A stretch of 64,000 bases of DNA from Kingella oralis (GCF_014054985.1 NZ_CP059569.1:1674001-1738000); one strand, 5' to 3'; positions 41,642 through 51,133 are shown, counted from the first letter of the stretch. Program-made: numbers and translations. Notes: generated from the letters alone by a model not told the origin.

Positions 41642-41797
41642 TCCGCCCCGTTTTCAGGCTGCCTGCGCAGCAACGCGGAGCGGCGAAGCTAAAACGTATC
41701 TGAAATGGTGTCAGCGCGGCTGAAACTTATTTCGCCCGTTTTAACTTCGCCACTTCGCGTTGCTGCGCAGGCAGCCTTTCATTGCGCCGCGCCGCCG

Positions 41798-42019
41798 CTA
41801 ATCCAACGCTTTTTCCAGTGCAAACCGCGCCACGCTGCCGTTGGCGGTGTCCACGCTTTCGGTGAACATCGCCAGCGGACGCACCCACACGCCGTAATCG
41901 CCGTACAGCGCGCGGTACACGGCGAGCGGCTCTTCGGTTTCGCTGTGGCGGGCGATGTGGAGCAGTTGATAGAGATTGCCTTTGTAGTGGCGGTAGATGC
42001 CAAGCGGTGGAGTGGTCAT
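41798..42019 (-). CDS. DUF1653 domain protein
   Basis: A 73-residue protein that consists of a DUF1653 domain: YRHYKGNLYQLLHIARHSETEEPLAVYRALYG in two parts, followed by VWVRPLAMFTESV. The fold is a small SH3-like barrel; members are common, uncharacterised and cytoplasmic. It stands alone between terC and rsmI, with DUS on both sides. The start ATG 42019 begins MTTPPLGIYRHY. Confidence 0.88.
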   Translation of the reverse strand: MTTPPLGIYRHYKGNLYQLLHIARHSETEEPLAVYRALYGDYGVWVRPLAMFTESVDTANGSVARFALEKALD

Positions 42020-42214
42020 AAGGGATTTTCGGTTGGTGAGGATAGGAACACGACGGCAGCCTGAAAACCCTTTCAGGCTGCCTTTGGCGTGGCGTAAGCG
42101 TTTGCGTAAACGGGTGGCTATCGTAGCATATAGGCAGCCTGAAAACCCTGTTTCGCGTTAAAATCCGCGCTTCTTTGTTTACCGTTCAGATACACGTTTT
42201 CAGGCTGCCTTTTC

Positions 42215-43075
42215 ATGCAAAAACACCTCCAAAAAGCCCAAGACACCCTCGCCTCCGGCACGCTCTACATCGTTGCCACCCCCATCGGCAACCTTGCCGA
42301 CATCACCCTGCGCGCCCTTGCCGTGCTGCAAAAAGCAGACCTCATCTGCGCCGAAGACACGCGCGTTTCCGCCCAGCTCCTGTCTGCCTACGGCATCCAA
42401 GCCAAGCTCGTTTCCGTGCGCGAACACAACGAGCAGCAAATGGCGGGCAAAATCATCGCCGCGCTCGCCAGCGGGCAAATCGTCGCCCAAATTTCCGACG
42501 CCGGCACGCCCGCCGTGTGCGACCCCGGGGCAAAACTGGTGGCGCGGGTGCGCGAAGCGGGCTACCCGACCGTGCCTGTGGTGGGCGCGTCTGCCGTGAT
42601 GGGCGCGTTGAGCGTGGCGGGCATCGCCGAGCCAAACTTCTATTTCCACGGCTTTTTGCCGCCCAAATCCAGCGAGCGCGCCAAACTGTTCGCCGCGTGG
42701 CAAACCGCCGATTACCCCATCATCGCCTTTGAAACGCCGCACCGCATCGCCGACACCTTAAACGACATGGCCGCCGTTCTGCCCCAACGCCATATCATGC
42801 TGGCGCGCGAAATCAGCAAAACCTTTGAAACCTTTTTAACTGGCAGCGTAAGCGAAATTCAGGCTGCCTTAGCCGCCGACAGCAACCAATCGCGCGGCGA
42901 AATGGTGCTGGTTATCCACCCCGCGCCGCCGCAAAAACGCGACGCGCTGCCCGAAGCAGCGCAAAACGTGATGCGGATTTTGGCAAGCGAACTGCCCACC
43001 AAACAAGCCGCCGAACTCGCCGCCCGAATCACGGGCGAAAACAAAAAAGCGTTGTATAACTTGGCATTGGAATGA
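42215..43075 (+). CDS. rsmI: 16S rRNA (cytidine1402-2'-O)-methyltransferase RsmI
   Basis: RsmI methylates the ribose of C1402 in the ribosomal P site. The 286-residue protein has the tetrapyrrole-methylase fold: TLYIVATPIGNLADITLRA, ICAEDTR, ISDAGTPAVCDPGAKLV and FYFHGFLPPKSSER. The start ATG 42215 follows a DUS (42200-42212) directly, with no good ribosome binding site, so the DUS occupies the leader. A -10-like TTAAAAT lies about 55 bases upstream. Confidence 0.95.
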   Translation: MQKHLQKAQDTLASGTLYIVATPIGNLADITLRALAVLQKADLICAEDTRVSAQLLSAYGIQAKLVSVREHNEQQMAGKIIAALASGQIVAQISDAGTPAVCDPGAKLVARVREAGYPTVPVVGASAVMGALSVAGIAEPNFYFHGFLPPKSSERAKLFAAWQTADYPIIAFETPHRIADTLNDMAAVLPQRHIMLAREISKTFETFLTGSVSEIQAALAADSNQSRGEMVLVIHPAPPQKRDALPEAAQNVMRILASELPTKQAAELAARITGENKKALYNLALE

Positions 43076-43159
43076 AAAGCGTAGCGCGCCGCGCTGTCTT
43101 TCAGGTTTAAGCTTCGCTGAAACTTGCTTTGCGCGTTTTCAGGCTGCCTCTATTCCCTC

Positions 43160-43909
43160 CTACTCCGCCTTCAACCTGCTCAAAAAACTCTTCGTGCGTT
43201 CATGCTGCGGGTTAGCGAACAGGGTTTCGGGCGAGCCTTGTTCCACAATCACGCCGCCGTCCATCACCACCACCACATCGGCAACGTCCAGCGCAAATTT
43301 GATTTCGTGGGTTACCACTATCATCGTCCAGCCTTCGTTGGCAAGGGCTTTCATGGTGTTGAGCACGTCTTGCACCAGCTCGGGGTCTAGCGCGGAAGTG
43401 GGCTCGTCAAACAGCATCAATTCAGGCTGCAAGGCAAGGGCGCGGGCGATGCCAACGCGTTGTTGCTGCCCGCCCGATAGCTGGTAGGGATATAAATCGG
43501 CTTTATCTGCCAAGCCTACTTTGGCGAGCAGGGCAAGGGCTTCTTCGCGCGCTTGCGCTTTGGGCTTGCCTTGCACTTGCACGGGCGCTTCCATGATGTT
43601 TTCCAGCGCGGTTTTGTGTGGGAACAGGTTGTATTGCTGGAACACCATGCCCGATTTGCGGCGCAGGGCGAGAATGTCTTTTTTGCTGTGTTGCGTGGCG
43701 AAATTGATGCTGACGATGGGCTCGCGCTCAAAGCAGATGCTGCCTTGCTCGGGCACTTCTAGCGCGTTGAGGCAGCGCAGAAAGGTGGTTTTGCCCGAGC
43801 CTGATGGCCCGAGTATCACGACCACTTGCCCTTTGGCGACATCTAAATCTACGCCGCGCAGGATGGTGTTGCTGCCGAAGGTTTTGTGGATATTGCGGAT
43901 TTGTATCAT
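43160..43909 (-). CDS. Polar amino acid ABC transporter ATPase
   Basis: A 249-residue ATPase of the GlnQ/HisP type. Walker A is GPSGSGKTTFLRCLNALE, the Q-loop is in MVFQQYNLFPH, the signature is LSGGQQQRVGIARAL and Walker B is LMLFDEPTSALDPE. It energises uptake through the permease 102 bases upstream. That gap contains a DUS pair that may lower its expression. With its permease and binding protein it forms an importer for a polar amino acid; cystine or cysteine is likely from similarity to neisserial systems. Confidence 0.92.
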   Translation of the reverse strand: MIQIRNIHKTFGSNTILRGVDLDVAKGQVVVILGPSGSGKTTFLRCLNALEVPEQGSICFEREPIVSINFATQHSKKDILALRRKSGMVFQQYNLFPHKTALENIMEAPVQVQGKPKAQAREEALALLAKVGLADKADLYPYQLSGGQQQRVGIARALALQPELMLFDEPTSALDPELVQDVLNTMKALANEGWTMIVVTHEIKFALDVADVVVVMDGGVIVEQGSPETLFANPQHERTKSFLSRLKAE

Positions 43910-44011
43910 GGTGTTGCTTTCGGAGCTGCGGGGGGAATGAGGCAGCCTGAAAAGGTTAAATGAATAGTTTTCAGGCTGCCTATGTTTGCGCTTAGGCAGC
44001 CTGAAAACCTG

Positions 44012-44728
44012 TTACCTTGCCACATGGCGGTCAAAATGTTTTTCCAGCCGCGCTTGGGTAACGAATAGTACCCAACAGAACATCCAGTAAATAAAACCAG
44101 CTTCAATGTAAACGGGCAGAAAATCATAGCCTACGTTGCCATATTGTTGAGCAGTGCGGAACAGCTCGGTTACGGTTACAAACGATGCCAGCGAGGTCTC
44201 TTTAAACAAGCCGATAAACGAATTGCTTAACGGTGGCACGGCAACGCGCAAGGCTTGTGGCACGATAATGCGGCGAAACGTTTGCATATAAGTCATGCCG
44301 ATGGAGAAACCTGCTTCCCATTGCCCTTTGGGTACGGACAGGATGGCAGCACGCACCGTTTCCGAACCATAAGCACCCACGTTCAACGAGAAAGCGATAA
44401 TAGCAGCAGGGATAGGGGTAAAATATATATTCATGGCGGGTAAGCCATAAAATATAACAGCCAGTTGCACCAACATTGGCGTGCCACGAATAATGGAAAT
44501 ATACACCCTAAACACCGCCAAAAAGATGCGGTGCAACCAGCCACCCTGCGGCATCACGCGCACGAATGCCACGATAACGGCAATCATCATGCCACACACA
44601 AATGATGCCACAGCCATCGGCACGGAAACTGTAATGCCCGCTTTAAGCATCGGCACAAACGCGTCCATAACCAACTGGGCGCGTTGTGGGGTCATAAAGG
44701 GCAGATTTTGCAGGAAATTATTTAACAC
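44012..44728 (-). CDS. Polar amino acid ABC transporter permease
   Basis: A 238-residue permease of the HisM/TcyB type. It has about five membrane helices, the opening AGITVSVPMAVASFVCGMMIA, the IRGTPMLVQL segment and the EAA loop YGSETVRAAILSVPKGQWEAG that contacts the ATPase. Its start overlaps the end of the binding-protein gene by 11 bases, so translation is coupled. It probably works as a homodimer, as only one permease gene is present. Confidence 0.92.
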   Translation of the reverse strand: MLNNFLQNLPFMTPQRAQLVMDAFVPMLKAGITVSVPMAVASFVCGMMIAVIVAFVRVMPQGGWLHRIFLAVFRVYISIIRGTPMLVQLAVIFYGLPAMNIYFTPIPAAIIAFSLNVGAYGSETVRAAILSVPKGQWEAGFSIGMTYMQTFRRIIVPQALRVAVPPLSNSFIGLFKETSLASFVTVTELFRTAQQYGNVGYDFLPVYIEAGFIYWMFCWVLFVTQARLEKHFDRHVAR

Positions 44729-45593
44729 TGATGTCTTTTCCGAAGAATTGTTCGCCTAGTTTTTTCAAGGTGCCATCGGCTTGCAGCTCTTTCATTGCGC
44801 CGCTGAATTTGGCGATGGCTTCGTCGTTGCCTTTGTTGGTAATCAAACCTGAGCCAACGCGTTCTTCTTTGGGCGCGTGCCATACGATTTTCACGTTGGC
44901 ATTGGAGTTTTTCTTCAAATAATCCAACACGGCAAGCTCATCGTTAAGCGTGGCATCGGCGCGTTTTTGTTCAATCAGCGTGAGCGATTGCGCCAAACCG
45001 TCCACGGGCACCAGTTCCGCGCCGGCTTCTTTGGCTTTTTCGCCGAAATTGCTGGTGAGCGATTGCGCGGTTTTCACGCCTTTAATATCGGCTGGGCTTT
45101 TGATTTTGTCGTCGTCTTTGCGCACCACCAACACCGCGCCGCTCCAACTATACGGCTCGGATTTGTCAAACGTGGCTTGGCGTTCGGGCGAAGTTAAGCC
45201 CACTTGGTTGGCGACTACGTCAAAGCGTCCTGCTTTTAAGCCTGCCATCATGCTGTCCCATTGGGTTTCTTTAAATTCTACTTTGATGCCGAGTTTATCT
45301 GCCACGGCACGGGTTACTTCTACATCGTAGCCTGTGAGTTTGCCGTCTTTATCGTGGTAGGAGAAGGGTGCGTATGTGCCTTCGGTGCCAACGGTAATTG
45401 TGCCTTTGTTGTTAATGCGCTCAATCAGGCTGCCTTGCGGATTGGCGGCGGGAGCGGCATCGGATACGGCTTGCGTGGCGCTGGCGGCTTGGCTGGCGGC
45501 GGGGGCGTTGCTTGGGGCAGCGGTTTGGGCTTGTTCGCCACCGCAGGCGGCAAGCAGCAACATGGTGGCGGCGGAAAGGAGGGTTTTGGTCAT
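44718..45593 (-). CDS. Amino acid ABC transporter substrate-binding lipoprotein
   Basis: A 291-residue lipoprotein with lipobox LAAC (Cys17), a linker rich in Ala, Ser and Pro (about 20-50), and a family 3 solute-binding domain. Conserved segments include GTITVGTEGTYAPFSYHDKD, GYDVEVTRAVADKLG and RFDVVANQVGLTSPER. The fold and motifs resemble the cystine-binding TcyA/FliY group. It is the first gene of the three-gene transporter operon. The specificity is inferred. Confidence 0.9.
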   Translation of the reverse strand: MTKTLLSAATMLLLAACGGEQAQTAAPSNAPAASQAASATQAVSDAAPAANPQGSLIERINNKGTITVGTEGTYAPFSYHDKDGKLTGYDVEVTRAVADKLGIKVEFKETQWDSMMAGLKAGRFDVVANQVGLTSPERQATFDKSEPYSWSGAVLVVRKDDDKIKSPADIKGVKTAQSLTSNFGEKAKEAGAELVPVDGLAQSLTLIEQKRADATLNDELAVLDYLKKNSNANVKIVWHAPKEERVGSGLITNKGNDEAIAKFSGAMKELQADGTLKKLGEQFFGKDISVK

Positions 45594-45778
45594 GATGGGT
45601 GTCCTTGTGTTAATTAAAGTAAAGAGCGCATTCTACTGGAAAAACGGGTTTTGCCAAAGAATTGCGGGTTATATCTTATATAGTCGCGCGGTCGGGGTTT
45701 TCAGGCTGCCTTGGCGGGTTCTATTTTAGGCAGCCTGAAACCTTGTTATCATTGCGTTTTTTGTTTACGGGACAACTG

Positions 45779-46162
45779 ATGATGCAAGAACCTGCCACCA
45801 ATGCGCTAAAAGGCAAGCGCGGTTTGCAACGGATTATCAACGCTGCGGGCTATTCCAAAGACGGCTTAATCGCGGCATATCGCCATGAAGCGGCGTTTCG
45901 GCAGCTGGTGTGGCTGCACGCGGTGTTGCTGGTTGCGGTGTGGTTTGTGGATGCGGAGCCTGCGGTGCGCATGATTTTGGTTGCGGCTTCGTTTGGTTCG
46001 CTGATTGTGGAATTGTTCAATTCGGGCATTGAGGCGGTGGTGGACGATATTTCGCTGGAAATCCGCCCGCTGGCAAAACGCGCGAAAGACGTGGGTTCGG
46101 CGGCGCAAATGCTGGCTTTAACGATGCTGGCGATTTTGTGGACGATGGCGTTATGCGCGTGA
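45779..46162 (+). CDS. dgkA: Diacylglycerol kinase DgkA
   Basis: DgkA recycles diacylglycerol to phosphatidic acid at the inner membrane. The 127-residue trimeric-type protein has the amphipathic N-terminus GLQRIINAAGYSKDGL, three membrane helices, and the catalytic EAAFRQ and ELFNSGIEAVVDDIS segments with Glu and Asn. I start at ATG 45779 (MMQEP) or the following ATG 45782; the frame further upstream translates DUS. Its end overlaps the GyrI-like gene. Confidence 0.94.
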   Translation: MMQEPATNALKGKRGLQRIINAAGYSKDGLIAAYRHEAAFRQLVWLHAVLLVAVWFVDAEPAVRMILVAASFGSLIVELFNSGIEAVVDDISLEIRPLAKRAKDVGSAAQMLALTMLAILWTMALCA

Positions 46163-46623
46163 ACACGGCATTGAAAACGACCGCGCTGCCGCCGTTTCGC
46201 GTGATGGGCTTGACCGCGCCCGTGCGCTTTCGGCATGAGGCGGAGGATGTGGCGGCGGCGTGGCAACGCTGGCTTTCAGGCAGCCTGAAAGATGCGCTGC
46301 CTGCGTTTGCCCCAAGCGTGTATGCGCTGCGCCATTCGTATCACGACGCGGGCTATACTTTGATGATTGGGCATTTGGTGAGCAACGATGCGCCGTTGCC
46401 TGCGGGCGCGGGCGAATGGATGGTGCCGCCTCAGGTGTATCGGGTGGCGACCTTGCCCGAGGCTTCGTGCCACGCGGCGGCTGAAGCGTGGCAGCGGCTG
46501 GCGGCATTGCCCGAGCGGCGGTTTGCGGTAGATTTTGAAAGCCATCCGAGTTGGGGCGCGAGCAAGGTTTATGTGGGCGTGGCGGGGGAAGTGACGATGG
46601 CGGAAGAGGGGTTGGATGATTAG
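46153..46623 (+). CDS. GyrI-like effector-binding domain protein
   Basis: A 156-residue protein that matches the GyrI-like/AraC effector-binding fold: LPPFRVMGLTAPVRF at the start, EDVAAAWQRWL, YTLMIGHLVSNDAPLPAG in the middle and GEWMVPPQVYRVATL. No DNA-binding domain is attached. ATG 46153 lies inside the dgkA coding end (ten-base overlap), so the two are coupled; ATG 46138 is an alternative. A DUS is translated as GSLKD. Stand-alone members of this fold bind or hydrolyse small hydrophobic molecules; the ligand here is unknown. Confidence 0.72.
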   Translation: MRVNTALKTTALPPFRVMGLTAPVRFRHEAEDVAAAWQRWLSGSLKDALPAFAPSVYALRHSYHDAGYTLMIGHLVSNDAPLPAGAGEWMVPPQVYRVATLPEASCHAAAEAWQRLAALPERRFAVDFESHPSWGASKVYVGVAGEVTMAEEGLDD

Positions 46624-47107
46624 CCTGCCGCCGTTTTCAGGCTTGCGCGTTGCGCGGCGGCATACCCCTTTATACCCAAATCAAAGATTTGGACAAAGGG
46701 GCAAGGCTGCCTTACAACAGCAGCGTAGTAGGCAGCCAGAAAAACATCCAATCAACCCGTTTACAGCGATACACAGCCATAATCCGTTTCAGGCTGTCTC
46801 TATCCGTTAATCATGATTAGGCAGCCTGAAAACTAAAATGGAACAACAACGGCGCATCGCCAAATCGTGTGTTTAACAAGGTTTAATTGATTGGCGAGAT
46901 GTCGGCGAGCCGCCGACGCTTCATTAGTTGCGGGTTGTGCAAAGGTTTTCAGGCTGCCTTATAGCCGTGGCGTAGTAGGCAGCCTGAAAACACACAATCA
47001 AACCAAACCGCCCGCGCCCACATTCGCACCCCAACCCATTTTTAGGCTGCCTTTATCCCCACCCTATCAGGCAGCCTGAAACCCAACCCTAAGGACAAGG
47101 ACACCCC
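46624..47107. other. Intergenic stretch with repeat copy and DUS
   Basis: About 480 bases between the GyrI-like gene and the acetyltransferase gene. It contains copy B of the ~125-bp repeat (see 46835-46959), at least seven DUS or DUS-like segments in both orientations, and no supportable gene. Confidence 0.55.
46835..46959 (+). repeat. ~125-bp intergenic repeat, copy B
   Basis: Same order as copy A: DUS, AAATGGAACAAC, a decayed outer palindrome, GTTTAACAAGG, TTGGCGAGATGTCGGCGAGC with the perfect inner palindrome GTCGGCGAGCCGCCGAC, TGCAAAGG and a closing DUS. The outer palindrome is degraded compared with copies A and C. Confidence 0.68.
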
Positions 47108-49414
47108 ATGCCAAGCCTATCCCCCCTCTTCGCCCCCGCCCGCATCGCCGTTGTCGGCGCATCCGACCGCATCGGCAGCATCGGGCGCAAAGTCTACACC
47201 CAGCTTACCGCCCTGCCCCAATTCCAAAGCGTTATCCCCGTCAACCCCAACCACAAAACCATCGGTGGGCAAAAATCCTATGCCAACCTCAGCGAAGCCG
47301 CCAGCGAACACACCATCGATTTAGCCATCATCGTTTTATCTGCCGACAAACTCGCCAGCATCATCCGCGAAGCCGCCAAAATCCACCTGCGCCATCTTAT
47401 CCTAATTAACGAGCTAGACTCCGCCCCCAGCGCATGGCGCAATAAACTCAACCGCGCCGCCGAAGCCGCCCGCAAAGCCCGCATCAACCTGATTTCCCTG
47501 CCCAGCAACAGCCTAGCCGAACTCTTTAAGCAGCCTGAAAATACCCCCAAAGCCTGCGCCTACATTGGACAATCCACCAGCATCGCCGACTGCGTTGCCC
47601 GCTACGCCCAAGAGCGCGACATCACATTCAGCCGCTTGCTTACCCTCAACACGCAAAACTACCCCGTGAGCACAGGGCAAATCATCGACCACATCGCCGC
47701 CGAAACCAGCAGCACCGCCTTGCTCGTGCACATCAGCACGCTCAACGACAACCTGCGCGAACTCATCAGCGCGCTCACCGCCGCCGCTCGCCGCAAGCCT
47801 GTGGTCGTACTCATCACGCTACACGACGCCAATCCCCAAGCCGAAGCCATGCTGCTGCAAGCGCTGGAACGCCAACACATCCTCATCGCCCACACCCTAG
47901 AACAATTTTTCAGCGCCGCCAAACTCATCCACACAGGCATCATCAGCCGCGGCAAACGCATCGCCATCATCAGCAACAGCCCCCAAATCAGCACCCTCAC
48001 CCTCAAAACCCTGCGCCGCAAAACCGACCTCCAACTCACCGAACCCCAAGCCCACACCATCCGCAGCATCACCAAATACCTGCCCTATAAACCCAGCCAC
48101 CACAACCCCCTATACCTGCTCACCGATGCCCTGCCCGCCACCTTTCAGGCTGCCGCATCCCAATACCTGCAAGACGAGCACATCGACGCCATCTTCATCA
48201 TCTACACAGGGCAAAACACCGCCGAAAGCCAACAAGTTGCCCAAATGGTCTCCACCCTACAAAAAAACAGCCGCAAACCCCTGCTGCTGGTATGGCTCGG
48301 CAGCGCAGACACCCCCCAAGTGCGCGCCCTATTCAACCAACGCAAAATCCTACACTTCAAGCAGCCCGAAAGCGCCATCCAAGCCCTCGCCCAGCTCAAC
48401 CTCTATCATCGCCACAACCAACAACGCCACCAAATCCAACCCCCGCACAACTACACCCACGCCGCCCACGCCGCCGACGAACTGCACAAACACATCCGCC
48501 CCCTCATCCCCGTTGCCATCCTACCCGCCACCCGCATGGGCAGCAACGCCCTACTCGCCGCCCTCAACCTCACTCACAGCCACGACACCCCCGTGCTACA
48601 ACTCACCTGGGCGCGGCAAGAACCCATCGGGCAAACCCTCACCATCACCACCGCCCACCACAGCACCAGCCTACTGCCCCCCATCCAACCCACCGCCCTC
48701 CAAGCCGCCCTCAACCAACTACAACTCCCCCCCGAGCAATGGCAAGACTGGCTACTCAACACCAGCGAAATCCTCGCCCGCCTACCCGAAATCCACGACC
48801 TCACCCTCCACCTCGCCAGCCCCAGCCACCACCACAGCATCAAACTCAACCTACAAGACCCCAACAGCTTTTCAGGCAGCCCCAACATCCTCGCCCCCAT
48901 CCCCCCCATCCAACAAATGCTCACCCTACGCAACGGTGAAACCGCCATCCTACGCAGCGTGCGCAGCGAAGATGCCACCCTTATCCAACAGCTTATCCAA
49001 GCCCAAAGCGAACACAGCCGCTACACCCGCTTTATGAGCAAAGCCAGCGAAGTACCCCCCACCCTGCTCGCCCAACTCGCCAGCCCCGATTACCACCGCG
49101 ACCACGCCCTAATTCTCCACACCAACAGCCCCAACCCCAAGCCACTCGCACACGCCAACTACATCGCCGACCCCATCCCAACAAGCTGCGAATTTGGCAT
49201 CATCATCGACGACAGCCTGCAAGGGCAAGGCATCGGCCACCAACTGATGACCCACCTTATCGCCCACGCCAAAGCCCAAGGGCACACCCTGATGCGCGCC
49301 GAAATCCTCGCCGACAACCACCCCATGCAAAAACTCGCCCTCAAACTCGGCTTCACGCTGAACAAACATCCGCACGACAACGGGCTGGTGGAAGCCAAGC
49401 TGCATCTGTTGTGA
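47108..49414 (+). CDS. PatZ-like protein acetyltransferase (CoA-binding plus GNAT)
   Basis: A 768-residue two-part protein. The N-terminal 450 residues resemble ADP-forming acyl-CoA synthetase (CoA-binding FAPARIAVVGASDRIGSIGRKVY, VIPVNPNH). The C-terminal 170 residues are a GNAT domain with LRSVRSEDATLIQQL, SRYTRFMS and the acetyl-CoA loop SLQGQGIGHQLM. This is the layout of PatZ/Pat lysine acetyltransferases, which tune acetyl-CoA synthetase and other enzymes. E. coli PatZ is longer (886), so the middle is reduced. Codons are strongly C-ending and two DUS are translated. Confidence 0.85.
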   Translation: MPSLSPLFAPARIAVVGASDRIGSIGRKVYTQLTALPQFQSVIPVNPNHKTIGGQKSYANLSEAASEHTIDLAIIVLSADKLASIIREAAKIHLRHLILINELDSAPSAWRNKLNRAAEAARKARINLISLPSNSLAELFKQPENTPKACAYIGQSTSIADCVARYAQERDITFSRLLTLNTQNYPVSTGQIIDHIAAETSSTALLVHISTLNDNLRELISALTAAARRKPVVVLITLHDANPQAEAMLLQALERQHILIAHTLEQFFSAAKLIHTGIISRGKRIAIISNSPQISTLTLKTLRRKTDLQLTEPQAHTIRSITKYLPYKPSHHNPLYLLTDALPATFQAAASQYLQDEHIDAIFIIYTGQNTAESQQVAQMVSTLQKNSRKPLLLVWLGSADTPQVRALFNQRKILHFKQPESAIQALAQLNLYHRHNQQRHQIQPPHNYTHAAHAADELHKHIRPLIPVAILPATRMGSNALLAALNLTHSHDTPVLQLTWARQEPIGQTLTITTAHHSTSLLPPIQPTALQAALNQLQLPPEQWQDWLLNTSEILARLPEIHDLTLHLASPSHHHSIKLNLQDPNSFSGSPNILAPIPPIQQMLTLRNGETAILRSVRSEDATLIQQLIQAQSEHSRYTRFMSKASEVPPTLLAQLASPDYHRDHALILHTNSPNPKPLAHANYIADPIPTSCEFGIIIDDSLQGQGIGHQLMTHLIAHAKAQGHTLMRAEILADNHPMQKLALKLGFTLNKHPHDNGLVEAKLHLL

Positions 49415-49693
49415 ACCATCTTGCGAACTGCAAACTGCGAACAAGATTGCAGACAAGGTTTCGCCCGACCATTTCCCCAACCGCTTCGCCAAGCGCAGAT
49501 AACAAGACAGCCTGAAAACGAAGATACCGTTTTCAGGCTGCCTTTTATCGCAGACAGGTTAAACCAATGCACAGCGGCAAACCGCAACCAACGCCAACCG
49601 CCCCGCAAAACAAACCCACGCCGCAATCGCCCCCAAGCGTTTTCAGGCTGCCGATGGCGGCGGCAACCCACCCCAAGGCAGCCTGAAAACGGG

Positions 49694-50125
49694 TTACAAC
49701 GGATGCTTGAACGGATTGCCGCGGCGGCAGACAAATTCCACGCCCTCATCCATGCAAGCGCCGACAAGATAAGTTTCGCCGATGTCGTCGCAATAGCCGT
49801 ACATCCGCCCGCTCTCGCCAATAATCAAAAAAACGGCAGGCGTGGAGCCGACCACCAGCCCGTTTTCGCCAACCATATTGGCGATTTCCAAAAACCATTC
49901 GCGGGAGCAGTATTCGGAGCGGGCGCGAAATTCAAACAAAAAATTCCCATTGGGATAACCCACGGATAAGCCGTCAAATTCCCGCACAAAAGCGCGGACG
50001 TTTTCGCCGATTTCATAACCGCAGGCGGCGGCTCGGGCGGCGATGGCGGCAATATCGGTGCGGCGGTTGGGATGCCAGCCCGCTTGGCGCAAGACTTGCA
50101 GGGTTTTGGCGTTGAATCTGGACAT
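49694..50125 (-). CDS. SUKH-3 family immunity-like protein
   Basis: A 143-residue protein matching the SUKH-3 family: LRQAGWHPNRRTDI at the start, GYEIGENVRAFVREFDGL, and GSTPAVFLIIGESGRMYGY. SUKH proteins are mostly immunity proteins against polymorphic or contact-dependent toxins. No toxin, Rhs or CdiA gene is in the window, so it is an orphan here. It sits 32 bases upstream of xerC on the same strand and could be cotranscribed by chance. Confidence 0.7.
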   Translation of the reverse strand: MSRFNAKTLQVLRQAGWHPNRRTDIAAIAARAAACGYEIGENVRAFVREFDGLSVGYPNGNFLFEFRARSEYCSREWFLEIANMVGENGLVVGSTPAVFLIIGESGRMYGYCDDIGETYLVGACMDEGVEFVCRRGNPFKHPL

Positions 50126-50157
50126 ATTTTCTTTCGCTTAATCGGTTTTCAGGCTGC

Positions 50158-51042
50158 CTATTTCTTCCCCCGCCGCGCCCGCGGATGCGTTTCGTCATAC
50201 ACCGCCGCCAAGTGGTCAAAATCCAGCTTGGTATAAATCTGCGTGCTAGACAAACTCGCGTGCCCCAGCAAATCCTGCACCGCGCGAATATCGCGCGAGG
50301 CTTGCAGCAGATGCCCCGCGAAACTGTGGCGCAGCATGTGCGGCGAAATGTGCTGCGGGCTGCCGTGTTGCTGCGCCCAATTATCCAGCCGTTTGGCGAT
50401 TTGGCGGCTGCCCAAGCGCGTGCCGTGTTGCGTGGTAAACAGCGCGGTTTCGTGCGGCTGGGCGGGGCGTTGCGCCAACCATTGTTGCAGCAGTGCCACG
50501 CTGCTTTGCGTAAGCGGCACTTGCCGTTGCTTGCTGCCCTTGCCGTGCACATTCAGCCAGCCCGCGTCCAAATACACATCCGCCAAGTTCAAACCCGCCA
50601 GCTCCGCCAGCCGCAAGCCGCTGCCGTAAAGCAGCTCGGCGATGGCTTGGTCGCGCAGGGCGAGCGTGTCGTCCGACTCGGCGGGCTGGTCCAGCAAGGC
50701 GTTGAGGGTGTCGCGCTCAATGGCGCGGGGCAGCCGCTGCGGCTTTTTCAGCGCTTTGATGTCTTGCACGGGGTTGGTTTTCAGGCTGCCTTGGCGCACC
50801 AAATAATCGCAATATTGCCGCCATGCGGATAACGCGCGGGCAAGGCTGGCGGGATGCAAGCCGCGCTGCGAAAGTTGGCGGAAGGCAGCCTGAAAATCGC
50901 GGCGCGCAGGCTGCGCGGTTGCGGGCAGCAGGTTTGCCAGCTCGCGCAATTCGCGTTCATAGGCAATCAGCGTGTGCGGCGAGCGGTTGCGTTGGCGCTG
51001 TTCGGTAAGATAGGGGGCAAGCTGGGCGAGAAAAGGGTGCAT
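50158..51042 (-). CDS. xerC: Tyrosine recombinase XerC
   Basis: XerC resolves chromosome dimers at dif with XerD. The 294-residue protein has the SAM-like N-terminal core domain and the catalytic residues: Arg in YGSGLRLAEL, Lys in HGKGSKQRQVP, His-x2-Arg in HMLRHSFAGHLL, His in LGHASLSSTQIY and the nucleophile Tyr in IYTKLD. The short N-terminus and overall similarity favour XerC over XerD or a phage integrase. DUS copies are translated as DFQAAF and GSLKT. No dif-like site is apparent here. Confidence 0.88.
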   Translation of the reverse strand: MHPFLAQLAPYLTEQRQRNRSPHTLIAYERELRELANLLPATAQPARRDFQAAFRQLSQRGLHPASLARALSAWRQYCDYLVRQGSLKTNPVQDIKALKKPQRLPRAIERDTLNALLDQPAESDDTLALRDQAIAELLYGSGLRLAELAGLNLADVYLDAGWLNVHGKGSKQRQVPLTQSSVALLQQWLAQRPAQPHETALFTTQHGTRLGSRQIAKRLDNWAQQHGSPQHISPHMLRHSFAGHLLQASRDIRAVQDLLGHASLSSTQIYTKLDFDHLAAVYDETHPRARRGKK

Positions 51043-51133
51043 AGGATTTTGGCAACAGGGTAATCATGTAAACAAGAAAGGCAGCCTGAAAGCGGAAAAC
51101 TCGTTTTCAGGCTGCCCGATTATGCGCGGCGCG

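Noticed and set aside
48126..49037. 303-codon Pro/Ser/Thr-rich frame inside the acetyltransferase gene
   Set aside because: Alternative frame of the C-rich codons of the PatZ-like gene, without any recognisable domain.
50158..51042. Phage or island integrase
   Set aside because: The tyrosine recombinase has XerC features and no attachment sites or phage genes are nearby.
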